Below, one piece after another: positions 1 through 6,089 of a stretch of 9,224 nucleotides of DNA. A program made the translations under genes and the position numbers. Origin of the DNA: SIG710 sp045648605 (GTDB taxonomy: Bacteria; Bacillota; Clostridia; Oscillospirales; CAG-272); the NCBI GenBank assembly GCA_045648605.1, contig JAZROG010000002.1, forward strand, positions 1 through 9,224, given 5' to 3'. The notes under the pieces are model-generated. The model had not been told where the DNA came from. It was given only the letters and a program-made list of their open reading frames with translations, and made no database searches. Numbering within the stretch: position 1 is the first letter of the stretch; each line of letters opens with the position of its first letter.

Positions 1-834
1 TTGAGAGCATCTAAAGTTTTCATTTAACTCCACGGAATTCCATTTTTCATCGTTGTACATATTCAAGAAAACACTGGGATCAGCATCTCTCCACTCATAT
101 ATAGCCTGATCGGGGTCTCCTATGAGAATGGCATTTGTAACACCACTATCAAATATCAAGTTAAGCAACTCCATTTGTTCTTTTGAAGTGTCTTGAGCTT
201 CATCCACTATAAAATATGGGAATCTGCTCGCAATTAATTTTAACACCTTAGGATTGTTTTTTAAAATTTCGATCGCAAACAGTGTGGCTTCTTTACACGA
301 TAAAATTGAACTTTTTAAGAGTGTTTCCTTAGCCCTCTCGCATGGCTTTTTCCCTTGCAGTGTGCATTTAGTTAATTTTCCTTTTTCATCGCATACCTTT
401 CCAGAAGGAGTAATATAAAAATCTTTAAGCTCGCAATAATTGCCATAGCATTCTCGAATCCAGAAACCGCTCATTATTGTTTCATAGTAATCACCCTCTA
501 CAATGGTAGGACTGACATCGGATTTAAAAATACAGTTTCCAAATGGCATAATAATATATTGCGAAATAAAAGAATCCAATGTTCCTATAAAATGCGGATA
601 TGGCAATCCTGTTTGCCCGGTTATCTTCTTAATATTATTAATCAATTCATCCTTGGCAACATTAGTAAAAGACAAAACAGCCATACCGGAATTCTTATAT
701 TTCCATTTTCTTAATTCGGCAACCACCTTATGAGAAATTACATAAGTTTTACCACTGCCGGGGCATGCTTTTAAAATGTTTTTACCAGTTAATCTTATAA
801 CATTTTCTTGAGCCACAGTTAATTTCTCTGCCAT
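1..834 (-). CDS. gajB: GajB-like UvrD/Rep-family helicase of a Gabija system (partial, C-terminus off window)
   Basis: Superfamily 1A helicase; the first 278 codons are visible and the gene runs off the left edge without a stop. In order: a Q-motif-like start with Q9, Walker A ACPGSGKT (residues 23-30), motif Ia LSFTNVAKDEL (54-64), motif Ib GTLDSF (84-89), Walker B IVDEAQDT (209-216), motif III GDPDQAIYEWRD (239-250), and the start of motif IV, NENFRCSQ, at the edge. The Bacillus GajB is about 490 residues, so a little over half is seen. The ATG at 834 is chosen because it gives the complete Q motif and Walker A, lies 7 nt after the gajA stop, and has AAAGAGA just upstream. In Gabija, GajB is thought to sense or unwind DNA intermediates and to work in a complex with GajA. 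Pairing with an OLD nuclease makes an ordinary UvrD or PcrA repair helicase unlikely. Confidence 0.9.
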   Translation of the reverse strand, partial: MAEKLTVAQENVIRLTGKNILKACPGSGKTYVISHKVVAELRKWKYKNSGMAVLSFTNVAKDELINNIKKITGQTGLPYPHFIGTLDSFISQYIIMPFGNCIFKSDVSPTIVEGDYYETIMSGFWIRECYGNYCELKDFYITPSGKVCDEKGKLTKCTLQGKKPCERAKETLLKSSILSCKEATLFAIEILKNNPKVLKLIASRFPYFIVDEAQDTSKEQMELLNLIFDSGVTNAILIGDPDQAIYEWRDADPSVFLNMYNDEKWNSVELNENFRCSQ

Positions 835-841
835 TTTCTCT

Positions 842-2851
842 TTATTTTAAAATCTCGTCAAAAGCCTCTTTTATGTATTGAGGTACTTCGAATTTAAAAT
901 TGTCTCCTTCCTCACAAATTCCATTTACTATCTCTCTAGATAAATCCTGCGCAAATGCGCCCTTGCAATCTCGTATAGCGACCCACAATCTCACGGCAAT
1001 CTTATCCGCTGTCTCAAATATTGGATTTGTACTTCCGTCATCATTTGTCTGCTTCATTCTATTGCGAATATCGTTGGCTATGTCAGGGTGATGGCTTTGT
1101 AATACTTTCAACAGAATAGGAATATTGCCCTCGATTTTTGCCAACTCATATTCCAAAGTTTTTGTTGCAAGTTTAACGTTATTAGGGGAGAAAGTAACAA
1201 GCTTTTTAGCCCTATGAGATATCTCTCCATTGCTTATGTGTTGAATAATCTCGGTTACATTTAAGCTTGAATATACAAGAGTTTCATTTTTGATTTTGTA
1301 CTTATCTTCGTTATTTGTACACCTATCATCGTCAGAAATAATAAACCATGGTATGCTTAAACAACTGTGCTCATCCTCTTTTATGAAAAGTTTAGCAAAT
1401 GGCTCGAATGCAACTCCGCCCAAACTAACTACTTCTATCGAGTGCTTATTTAAAGGCTTTTTTAACAATTTTGCAAAGGAATTAAGCAGAAGCGCTTCGC
1501 TTATACCTTCCACAAAAATTACTCTTTTGGCAAATAACATTTGGCTTTTTGTAACATCCAAATATCTCTTTAAATCATTCTTTAAATTTACATCGAGTGA
1601 AGAATTCTTTATAGATGTTATTTGTTTTTTTCCTAATTTCGATGCTGTTATGATATGTATATCGTCCAAATCCGCTTTGGCAACTAATGATGGCGAGTGA
1701 GATGTCATAAAAATTTGAATTTTAGAGTCTGTGTTAGCTTTCCGGAAGAAGTCAAACAACAGCTCTAAAAGTTGAGGATGTAAATGCGCTTCAGGTTCCT
1801 CTATTAGTAGAACTCTAATTTCTTCATCACTTGGATTTTCTTGCAAATCGCCGAGCGAGGTTGCCATATGAAGCAAGTTGTTATATCCCAATCCGTTCAA
1901 AGAAATATCATGACTGATATTTTGAGCTATAGAGCTTAGTTTATTATACAAATCGATATATCTACTATTTCCATATAATTTTTTCAAATTAACGGCTTTT
2001 AAATTGGGATCTTTAGGTGCTGTTATAATAAACTCTGTTATGTCTCCCTCGGTTAAAGAAAACTCGTCCAATATGATTTTCAGCTCATCCTTAGTGATTT
2101 TAAGATATCTTTCGCTTACATAATCGATCTTCAAGGAAGTAGCCACAGAATCAAATTGTGGATCTATCAGAGAGATATGTACTTGTTCGTTCATCTCGTC
2201 TTTTTCAATATTCAAAAGATTTCTATTTATAATTTCTTCGGTTTTCTTAACAGCAGAATCAGTAGCGATACTATGATTGGTCTTAACCAGCATATCCTCA
2301 ATTCTTTTTCTGTCTGCCTCGTTAGCTACTGAATATAAAATGCCCGCAATCTGACTTGTTTTAGCTGGCCTTAAATCTGTTTCAGCATTTCTTATTGCAC
2401 CAAGATATAACAAGCTAATATTCTCTAAGGTTTCTCTCGGCACAGGATTATTATTCGGGCCTCCTTTAACCTCCTCACGCACTTTTTGTTTACCGTTTTT
2501 GTCAAGATACAACGTATATTCCAAATGCAATTCGGCTTTGGTTGTATCTGTTCCATCAGTCAACAAAAAGAAAGCTGTAGCTTCTTGCATGGTTAAATCG
2601 GAGAAATATAAATCTATATTTATTGTTTTACTTTGTTCGCCGAATAGATTTATATGAAAATCCGATGGTTTTACATAAATTCCTCTTTTATAATCACCTA
2701 TAGACAAAGCAGTTCCTAGTGCATCTATAATTGCTGTCTTGCCGGAATTATTTTCACCTATTATAATATTCAAGCCTTTATTGCAATCAATTTCTATTCC
2801 TGACGAACCTATACTTCTATATCCTTTTATTGCAATTTTGTCAATATACAT
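842..2851 (-). CDS. gajA: GajA-like OLD-family ATPase/TOPRIM endonuclease (class 2 OLD) of a Gabija system
   Basis: A 669-residue protein with an ABC-type ATPase joined to a TOPRIM nuclease. Visible motifs: Walker A GENNSGKT (32-39), an ABC-signature-like SLNGLGYNN (317-325), Walker B VLLIEEPEAHLHP (347-359), H-loop TSHSP (383-387). The TOPRIM domain has the catalytic Glu in FVEGISE (E448), an acidic cluster ISDDD (505-509), and a C-terminal KGAFA (K630-A634) matching the conserved lysine of OLD nucleases. A UvrD helicase gene starts 7 nt downstream, which defines class 2 OLD and Gabija. GajA is known as a DNA nickase or endonuclease activated when phage replication lowers nucleotide levels. 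This protein is longer than the roughly 580-residue Bacillus GajA; the extra length seems spread over the central and TOPRIM regions. A GAGG Shine-Dalgarno lies 7 nt before the ATG. The gene is strikingly AT-rich compared with the Fic gene upstream. All key residues look intact. Confidence 0.92.
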   Translation of the reverse strand: MYIDKIAIKGYRSIGSSGIEIDCNKGLNIIIGENNSGKTAIIDALGTALSIGDYKRGIYVKPSDFHINLFGEQSKTINIDLYFSDLTMQEATAFFLLTDGTDTTKAELHLEYTLYLDKNGKQKVREEVKGGPNNNPVPRETLENISLLYLGAIRNAETDLRPAKTSQIAGILYSVANEADRKRIEDMLVKTNHSIATDSAVKKTEEIINRNLLNIEKDEMNEQVHISLIDPQFDSVATSLKIDYVSERYLKITKDELKIILDEFSLTEGDITEFIITAPKDPNLKAVNLKKLYGNSRYIDLYNKLSSIAQNISHDISLNGLGYNNLLHMATSLGDLQENPSDEEIRVLLIEEPEAHLHPQLLELLFDFFRKANTDSKIQIFMTSHSPSLVAKADLDDIHIITASKLGKKQITSIKNSSLDVNLKNDLKRYLDVTKSQMLFAKRVIFVEGISEALLLNSFAKLLKKPLNKHSIEVVSLGGVAFEPFAKLFIKEDEHSCLSIPWFIISDDDRCTNNEDKYKIKNETLVYSSLNVTEIIQHISNGEISHRAKKLVTFSPNNVKLATKTLEYELAKIEGNIPILLKVLQSHHPDIANDIRNRMKQTNDDGSTNPIFETADKIAVRLWVAIRDCKGAFAQDLSREIVNGICEEGDNFKFEVPQYIKEAFDEILK

Positions 2852-2875
2852 AGCAATCCCTCTTTGTTAATTGAA

Positions 2876-3922
2876 TTATTTGAGTCTAAAATAACATATA
2901 TTCTTTCCGTTGCCTTCGCGCTTGATCTCTCCTTCGGCAACCATCTTTCGAAGAGCACCCTCGATAGAGCTTATGCTAAGTGAAGGACATAGCTCCCTGA
3001 TGTCTTGCTTTGAAAATCTTCCGATCTTATTCATAGTTGCGCGACGCACAGTTTCAAGTGCCGGCAGCTTTGTTTCTACGAGCGCGAACCTATCTTCGAA
3101 ATCCTTATAGGCTGCAAGTATCGTGCCGAGCAGATATTTGATGAACGGAACGGCATCTGCATTTCCTTCATGCCATCCGTTCTGTGCTTCGCCAAGCGCA
3201 TCGTAGTACAAGTCTTTGTTCTTGGCTATCTTTGCTTCGAGGGAAATATATTTTCCAACGTAGAATCCGCTTCTGTAGAGGAGCAACGTGGTGAGCAGAC
3301 GGCTCATTCTTCCGTTTCCGTCATTGAACGGATGGATGCAGAGAAAGTCGTGAATGAATACAGGAATGGCAATCAACGGTTCTAACTCGTTGTTTCCTAT
3401 CACACGATTAAACTCGTTGCATATGCTTTCGAGTGCGCTCGGCGTTTCAAACGGATCGAGGGGAGTAAACAACGTTCTCGTAGTACCATCGGGATAGGTT
3501 GCGCTGATATAATTCTGCACGCTTTTGGTTCTGCCTGCCGCAGGGTTGTTCATATGGCTATACAGAATTTTGTGGAGTTGCAGAATATAGTTAGGTTTAA
3601 TAGGAATGGCATCAAAGCTCTCGTGGATGATGTTTAACACATCACGGTAGCCTGCTATCTCTTGCTCATCTCTATTTTTAGGCGTGGTTTTATCCTCAAC
3701 AAGCTGCCTGATTCTCGTATTTGTGGTAACGATACCTTCAATCGCATTGGAACTCTCGGTACTCTGCACCTTTGCAATCTCTACAAGCTTTTCAAGCTCT
3801 TCGGGACGTTGTTTGAGATACATCTCTTGCTTTCCGGCTTCCTTGTAGATTGCCGCTATCAAGCCGAGAAGTTCTGAATCCCATTTTTGTTCGTTTATTT
3901 TAGAGTAGTTAAATGTTCTCAT
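2876..3922 (-). CDS. Class II Fic-family protein with C-terminal winged helix
   Basis: A 348-residue Fic protein, expected to transfer AMP (or another nucleotide moiety) from a nucleotide onto a target protein hydroxyl. The complete active-site motif HPFNDGNGRMSR is at 197-208, with catalytic His197. An N-terminal inhibitory helix carries SNAIEG at 58-63, matching (S/T)xxxE(G/N), so this is a self-inhibited class II Fic. The PDGTTRTLFTPLDP segment (144-157) fits the substrate-docking flap. The C-terminal 60 residues (about 288-348) look like a winged helix, as is common in this family. The ATG at 3922 follows a GAGG site by 8 nt. The gene ends 24 nt before gajA and has its own strong promoter, so Fic, gajA and gajB are probably one transcript. 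Whether Fic takes part in defence or is merely a passenger or autoregulator cannot be told from sequence. It is more GC-rich than gajA and gajB. Confidence 0.93.
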   Translation of the reverse strand: MRTFNYSKINEQKWDSELLGLIAAIYKEAGKQEMYLKQRPEELEKLVEIAKVQSTESSNAIEGIVTTNTRIRQLVEDKTTPKNRDEQEIAGYRDVLNIIHESFDAIPIKPNYILQLHKILYSHMNNPAAGRTKSVQNYISATYPDGTTRTLFTPLDPFETPSALESICNEFNRVIGNNELEPLIAIPVFIHDFLCIHPFNDGNGRMSRLLTTLLLYRSGFYVGKYISLEAKIAKNKDLYYDALGEAQNGWHEGNADAVPFIKYLLGTILAAYKDFEDRFALVETKLPALETVRRATMNKIGRFSKQDIRELCPSLSISSIEGALRKMVAEGEIKREGNGKNICYFRLK

Positions 3923-3950
3923 AACCTTAACCTCGCTTTCGTTCCCTTAA

Positions 3951-3979
3951 ATAATATCATATTTTGAGGTTATTGTCAA
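3951..3979 (-). promoter_or_regulatory. Sigma-A promoter of the Fic-gajA-gajB operon
   Basis: On the minus strand, a perfect -35 TTGACA (3974-3979), a 17-bp spacer and -10 TATTAT (3951-3956) preceded by TGA, forming an extended -10. The predicted start is near 3944, giving a leader of about 22 nt before the Fic ATG. No comparable promoter is seen in the 24-nt gap before gajA, which supports a single operon transcript. Confidence 0.85.
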
Positions 3980-4024
3980 CCGTTTGAGGGAATATTTCCT
4001 CAATATTATTTCAGAAATGAGGGG
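3964..4024. promoter_or_regulatory. Candidate operator: TTGAGG/CCTCAA repeats around the Fic promoter
   Basis: A near-perfect 20-bp palindrome TTGAGGGAATATTTCCTCAA (3984-4003) lies just upstream of the -35 box. A further TTGAGG half-site (3964-3969), spaced exactly 20 bp from the first arm, lies between the -35 and -10 boxes. A looser TGAGG is at 4018-4022. Two-fold symmetry and two-helical-turn spacing fit a dimeric repressor that would block polymerase. The regulator is unknown; the winged helix of the Fic protein, or a regulator outside the window, are candidates. Confidence 0.5.
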
Positions 4025-4061
4025 ATTTTAATCATTAACAGTCAACTTATGCCAAACCAGC

Positions 4062-4086
4062 TTCTTCTGTCGGTTTCTTCTGTCGG
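4062..4086. repeat. Short tandem repeat, two copies of a 13-bp unit
   Basis: TTCTTCTGTCGG occurs at 4062-4073 and again at 4075-4086, a 13-bp period. It lies in the noncoding stretch between the Fic promoter region and the rightward promoter. No function is apparent; it may be slippage or duplicated binding sites. Confidence 0.5.
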
Positions 4087-4135
4087 CTTTTCTTTGACTT
4101 CTGCGATGCAAATTTTGAGTATTGAGAGAAGGCGC

Positions 4136-4164
4136 TTGACTATTACGCTGATGTATGGTATAAT
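4136..4164 (+). promoter_or_regulatory. Strong rightward promoter in the junction region
   Basis: TTGACT (4136-4141), a 17-bp spacer and a perfect TATAAT (4159-4164) preceded by TGG, making an extended -10. Transcription would start near 4171 and run through the structured region and the tRNA-Pro 3' half to the terminator at 4417-4460. No open reading frame with a ribosome binding site follows, so the product is probably an untranslated RNA. Confidence 0.75.
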
Positions 4165-4170
4165 AACGGC

Positions 4171-4417
4171 AGAAAAATAATTTTGCGGAGTCGGATTCTC
4201 GATATCCTGATAAAATACATATCCCGCTGAAACGTGCTTGACCACAGTTTTGACCATCTACGGCTTCGGACTACGTGGAAACAGTGCGACGGGGAGCACC
4301 CGAAAGCATCGATTTCGGACTAAAAAGCCCCGAAAAGCCTTGTAAGTCAAGGGAAAAATCTGTATAGATTTCTTTGGGAGCAGGATGTCGCAGGTTCAAA
4401 TCCTGTCATTCCGACCA
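4171..4417 (+). ncRNA. Candidate structured RNA fused to a tRNA-Pro 3' half
   Basis: Between a near-consensus promoter and a strong terminator lies about 200 nt of noncoding sequence that can fold. GTGC (4284-4287) pairs with GCAC (4296-4299). CGGGG in its loop (4290-4294) pairs with CCCCG (4328-4332), giving a pseudoknot that encloses the hairpin CCGAAA/TTTCGG (4300-4305 with 4313-4318). Hairpins CCTTG/CAAGG (4338-4352) and AAATCT/AGATTT (4356-4371) follow, then the tRNA-Pro part from 4372. An upstream hairpin GGAT/ATCC (4193-4207) may be closed by GCGG/CCGC. The design resembles tmRNA in outline, with pseudoknots and a CCA-ended T arm, but there is no tag-coding frame and no pairing 5' acceptor strand. 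I do not recognise the family. It could also be the transcribed end of a mobile element. The pairings were found by eye and no energy was calculated. Confidence 0.35.
4372..4417 (+). pseudogene. 3' half of tRNA-Pro(UGG), likely attachment-site scar (attR)
   Basis: From the anticodon loop onward this is a canonical tRNA: loop TTTGGGA (4373-4379, anticodon TGG followed by G37), 3' anticodon stem GCAGG (4380-4384), variable ATGTC, T stem GCAGG with loop TTCAAAT and CCTGT (4390-4406), acceptor strand CATTCCG (4407-4413), then ACCA. G72 with A73 is the bacterial proline tRNA signature. Upstream bases (ATTTC instead of CCTGC) do not complete the anticodon stem, and no D arm or 5' acceptor strand is found. 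Loss of everything 5' of the anticodon loop is the usual result of tyrosine-recombinase integration into a tRNA gene. The orientation places the inserted element to the left, on the Fic-Gabija side. Confidence 0.8.
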
Positions 4418-4460
4418 ATATTAAAAGAGGGATGCACAGCATCCCTCTTTTAATATTTTT
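4417..4460 (+). terminator. Rho-independent terminator after the tRNA-Pro fragment
   Basis: A perfect 19-bp stem (4417-4435 with 4439-4457) around a 3-nt loop, followed by TTTTT (4456-4460). It begins at the A of the CCA end, as is common for tRNA genes. The A-rich left arm also gives a T tract on the minus strand, so it may act in both directions and insulate the left operon from the right-hand genes. Confidence 0.9.
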
Positions 4461-4482
4461 CTGATTTGCCGATTTGAAGCTC

Positions 4483-4514
4483 TCCATTTCGCGGAAGCCT
4501 TTTCGCGAAATGGA
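4483..4514. repeat. Perfect 11-bp inverted repeat (hairpin)
   Basis: TCCATTTCGCG (4483-4493) and CGCGAAATGGA (4504-4514) are exact reverse complements around a 10-nt loop. There is no T tract, so it is not a clear terminator. It lies in the gene-free stretch between the two tRNA fragments. A nearby 7-bp inverted pair, TTTGCGC (4519-4525) and GCGCAAA (4556-4562), adds to the folded character. It could be a small interspersed palindromic repeat; copy number cannot be judged here. Confidence 0.5.
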
Positions 4515-4565
4515 TCAGTTTGCGCTGTGAAAATGAACGACTCGCATATATCTTGGCGCAAATTT

Positions 4566-4593
4566 AGGTTCTTAAATCCTGTCATTCCTACCA
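4566..4593 (+). pseudogene. Decayed second copy of the tRNA-Pro 3' end
   Basis: This matches the T-arm and acceptor part of the fragment ending at 4417. AGGTTC, a TT insertion, then AAATCCTGTCATTCC (4574-4588), then T in place of G, and ACCA (4590-4593). The 5-bp T stem and anticodon half are no longer recognisable. Like the first copy it is followed at once by a terminator. The likely origin is an older integration at the same tRNA gene, or a tandem duplication of the tRNA end. Confidence 0.6.
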
Positions 4594-4595
4594 GC

Positions 4596-4641
4596 AGGCA
4601 GTGCCTGCACCCAATCTCGGGTGTAGTTACTGCCTATTTTT
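4596..4641 (+). terminator. Rho-independent terminator after the second tRNA fragment
   Basis: Outer stem AGGCAGT (4596-4602) with ACTGCCT (4629-4635), enclosing an inner CACCC/GGGTG hairpin, then ATTTTTTG. The left arm also lies in a 15-bp palindrome GCAGGCAGTGCCTGC (4594-4608). Confidence 0.7.
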
Positions 4642-4681
4642 TGTGTATCACACGATGGCAAGATCTGTTATGAACACTCAT

Positions 4682-4726
4682 ATCAACTAACAAGAGAGGA
4701 CTTCATGTCCTCTCTTGTTAGTTGAT
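4682..4726 (-). terminator. Long perfect hairpin overlapping the end of the last operon gene
   Basis: A perfect 20-bp stem (4682-4701 with 4707-4726) and a 5-nt loop. The stop codon of the minus-strand gene (4718-4720) lies inside the stem. No T tract follows on either strand, so this is not a classical terminator. It probably marks and stabilises the 3' end of the radical SAM operon mRNA, and may help termination. Confidence 0.55.
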
Positions 4727-5314
4727 CAGATTTAATCGATTTGAGCTCTTATGACGCCGTTCCGCCTTCATCTCGATTATAGCATCAATATTATCAAAAA
4801 CAAACTGCTGTGCAGTGCTGCTAAAAAGCACCACGGTGTATTTACCATACTGCCCTTCCCTCTCCTCGGTGGTTATTCCCATGGCTTTTCCATGCTCCGT
4901 CGGCAACCTTCTGTGTTTACCGGTCTGAGTCACACTGTTTTCAAGAAGCTCTATTTCAACGAGCCAATCGGTCACGGACTTTGCCGACAACCGCTTTATT
5001 TCTTCAAGATTCACCATACTGTTAAGCTGACCGACAATTTCGCTTACCTGTATGGGATTTTCCGAAATTTTAATATTTTGGCGCATCTCTTCGAAAAAAA
5101 CAAATGGGGATTTGCGCTGTTTTTTCGGCTTTTTTGTTCCTCCGTTTTCAATTACTTGCCCCAAAATATCAGAAACATAGGAAAAACACCCCAAAATTCT
5201 TGTATTTACGGCAACCTCGCCCTCGGTAATAGCGCTATCATCTATGGGATTTATCCCCTTTGCCAATTTATCGATAAAATTTTTAGTATATTGTATCTTT
5301 TCAAGCTCTGTCAT
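4718..5314 (-). CDS. Conserved protein of unknown function, possible winged-helix C-terminal half
   Basis: 198 residues, no signal peptide or membrane segment. The N-terminal part (1-58) is helical with a motif around FIDKLAKGINPIDD. A very basic linker, KKPKKQRKSP (61-70), follows. The C-terminal part (about 85-180) includes SVTDWLVEIELLE (113-125), RLPTEHGKAMGI (136-147) and GQYGKYTVVLFSSTAQQFVFDNI. This layout of a helix, a PTE-GK-GI loop and a beta hairpin recalls small winged-helix modules of phage antirepressor type, but that is only a resemblance. The ATG at 5314 is 4 nt after the upstream radical SAM stop and has AGGGGG 10 nt before it, so it is the third gene of that operon. The last codons and stop lie in a 20-bp hairpin. 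I believe similar proteins are widespread in Clostridia, but I cannot name a function. Confidence 0.8.
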   Translation of the reverse strand: MTELEKIQYTKNFIDKLAKGINPIDDSAITEGEVAVNTRILGCFSYVSDILGQVIENGGTKKPKKQRKSPFVFFEEMRQNIKISENPIQVSEIVGQLNSMVNLEEIKRLSAKSVTDWLVEIELLENSVTQTGKHRRLPTEHGKAMGITTEEREGQYGKYTVVLFSSTAQQFVFDNIDAIIEMKAERRHKSSNRLNLIN

Positions 5315-5318
5315 ATTT

Positions 5319-6089
5319 TCAAATCCCCCTATAGTTCTTTAATATTTCCAAAATATTCCGTTTATAGATATTATCTCCGAGAATATTTCCGCTCGGCTCA
5401 AAGGATAGACATTTCAAATTTTCTGGGTCTTCGATATACGGATTTTCGGGAACATTCCCCTCAAAATATTCTCCAAGATATCTGAGGGCATTCCCCTCGG
5501 GGAAGATTATATTTCCCTCATTTGCAGCTATGCCAAGAGATGACATTTTCCGCAAAAGCTCACTCGTTTTTGCGTTGTACGGATTATCATGCTCCTTTTT
5601 TACAAGCCAGGCGGGCTGTACTCTTATAGGGATCCCCGCCCTTTGTGCTTCAAGCGCGAAAAATTCAACCGCATCAATGGGAATCGTCTCCTGATGAAAG
5701 GCGTCCACCGACAAAAGAAGGTCATTTACAGAGCATCTTGCAAGCTCTGATGCCACCTCTTTTATTCGCATTTCAGCCCTTGAAAAATATCCGTTTGTTA
5801 TAACTTGACGCTTGGGAACTCCCATCTCATATGCGGCTTTCATTATCGAATATACCGCCTCGGGATAAAGCAGCGGCTCTCCTCCAAATGCCATAACTGT
5901 TTTGATGTCAAAATGCTCTGCTATCCTTCGCACCGCATCTCCCGCCACAGTTGGGTCTATGTGAACTCCCGCATCACAGTGATCGCCCTCCGAGCAATGC
6001 TTGCATCTGCCCGTACAGGCGTATGTTATTACAAATTCGATCTTTTCGAGATTTTTAAGATATTTATTCATATCAGTTTCCACCGTCAT
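5319..6089 (-). CDS. Radical SAM protein
   Basis: 256 residues. The 4Fe-4S/SAM motif CTGRCKHC is at 25-32 (CxxxCxxC), the SAM-binding GGEP at 69-72, and further radical SAM core strands at VITNGY and LLLSVDAFHQE. The C-terminal region has a single conserved-looking cysteine, in KCLSFEPSGNILGD. This resembles the start of a SPASM/twitch segment, but too few cysteines follow to hold an auxiliary cluster. It should cleave S-adenosylmethionine to a 5'-deoxyadenosyl radical in the cytoplasm; the substrate is unknown. The ATG at 6089 overlaps the previous stop as ATGA, with AAGGA about 5 nt upstream, so translation is probably coupled. An in-frame ATG at codon 7 is a weaker alternative start. Its partner upstream is also a radical SAM enzyme, which suggests sequential or joint action. 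Confidence 0.9.
   Translation of the reverse strand: MTVETDMNKYLKNLEKIEFVITYACTGRCKHCSEGDHCDAGVHIDPTVAGDAVRRIAEHFDIKTVMAFGGEPLLYPEAVYSIMKAAYEMGVPKRQVITNGYFSRAEMRIKEVASELARCSVNDLLLSVDAFHQETIPIDAVEFFALEAQRAGIPIRVQPAWLVKKEHDNPYNAKTSELLRKMSSLGIAANEGNIIFPEGNALRYLGEYFEGNVPENPYIEDPENLKCLSFEPSGNILGDNIYKRNILEILKNYRGI

Noticed and set aside
1290..1700. 136-codon plus-strand reading frame inside gajA
   Set aside because: Antisense to the TOPRIM and H-loop coding region of gajA, low complexity and no ribosome binding site.
4042..4257. 71-codon minus-strand reading frame between the Fic promoter and the structured RNA
   Set aside because: No Shine-Dalgarno before the ATG at 4257, it crosses the 13-bp tandem repeat, and it lies antisense to a strong promoter and structured RNA. 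I recognise no domain. It may be a chance frame.
4186..4417. tmRNA (ssrA) gene
   Set aside because: It has a CCA-ended T arm, a pseudoknot and a GGATTC near the 5' side. It is too short, has no tag-like coding frame, its 5' segment pairs poorly with the acceptor strand, and the 3' half is a proline tRNA including the anticodon loop rather than an alanine-type end with G-U.
4165..4417. tRNA-Pro interrupted by a group I intron at the anticodon loop
   Set aside because: No 5' half (acceptor strand, D arm, 5' anticodon stem) exists anywhere upstream in the junction, and no group I core was recognised. A half-tRNA left by integration explains the data better.
4751..5485. 244-codon plus-strand reading frame
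   Set aside because: It is the antisense shadow of the unknown protein and the end of the radical SAM gene, both of which have ribosome binding sites and conserved motifs.
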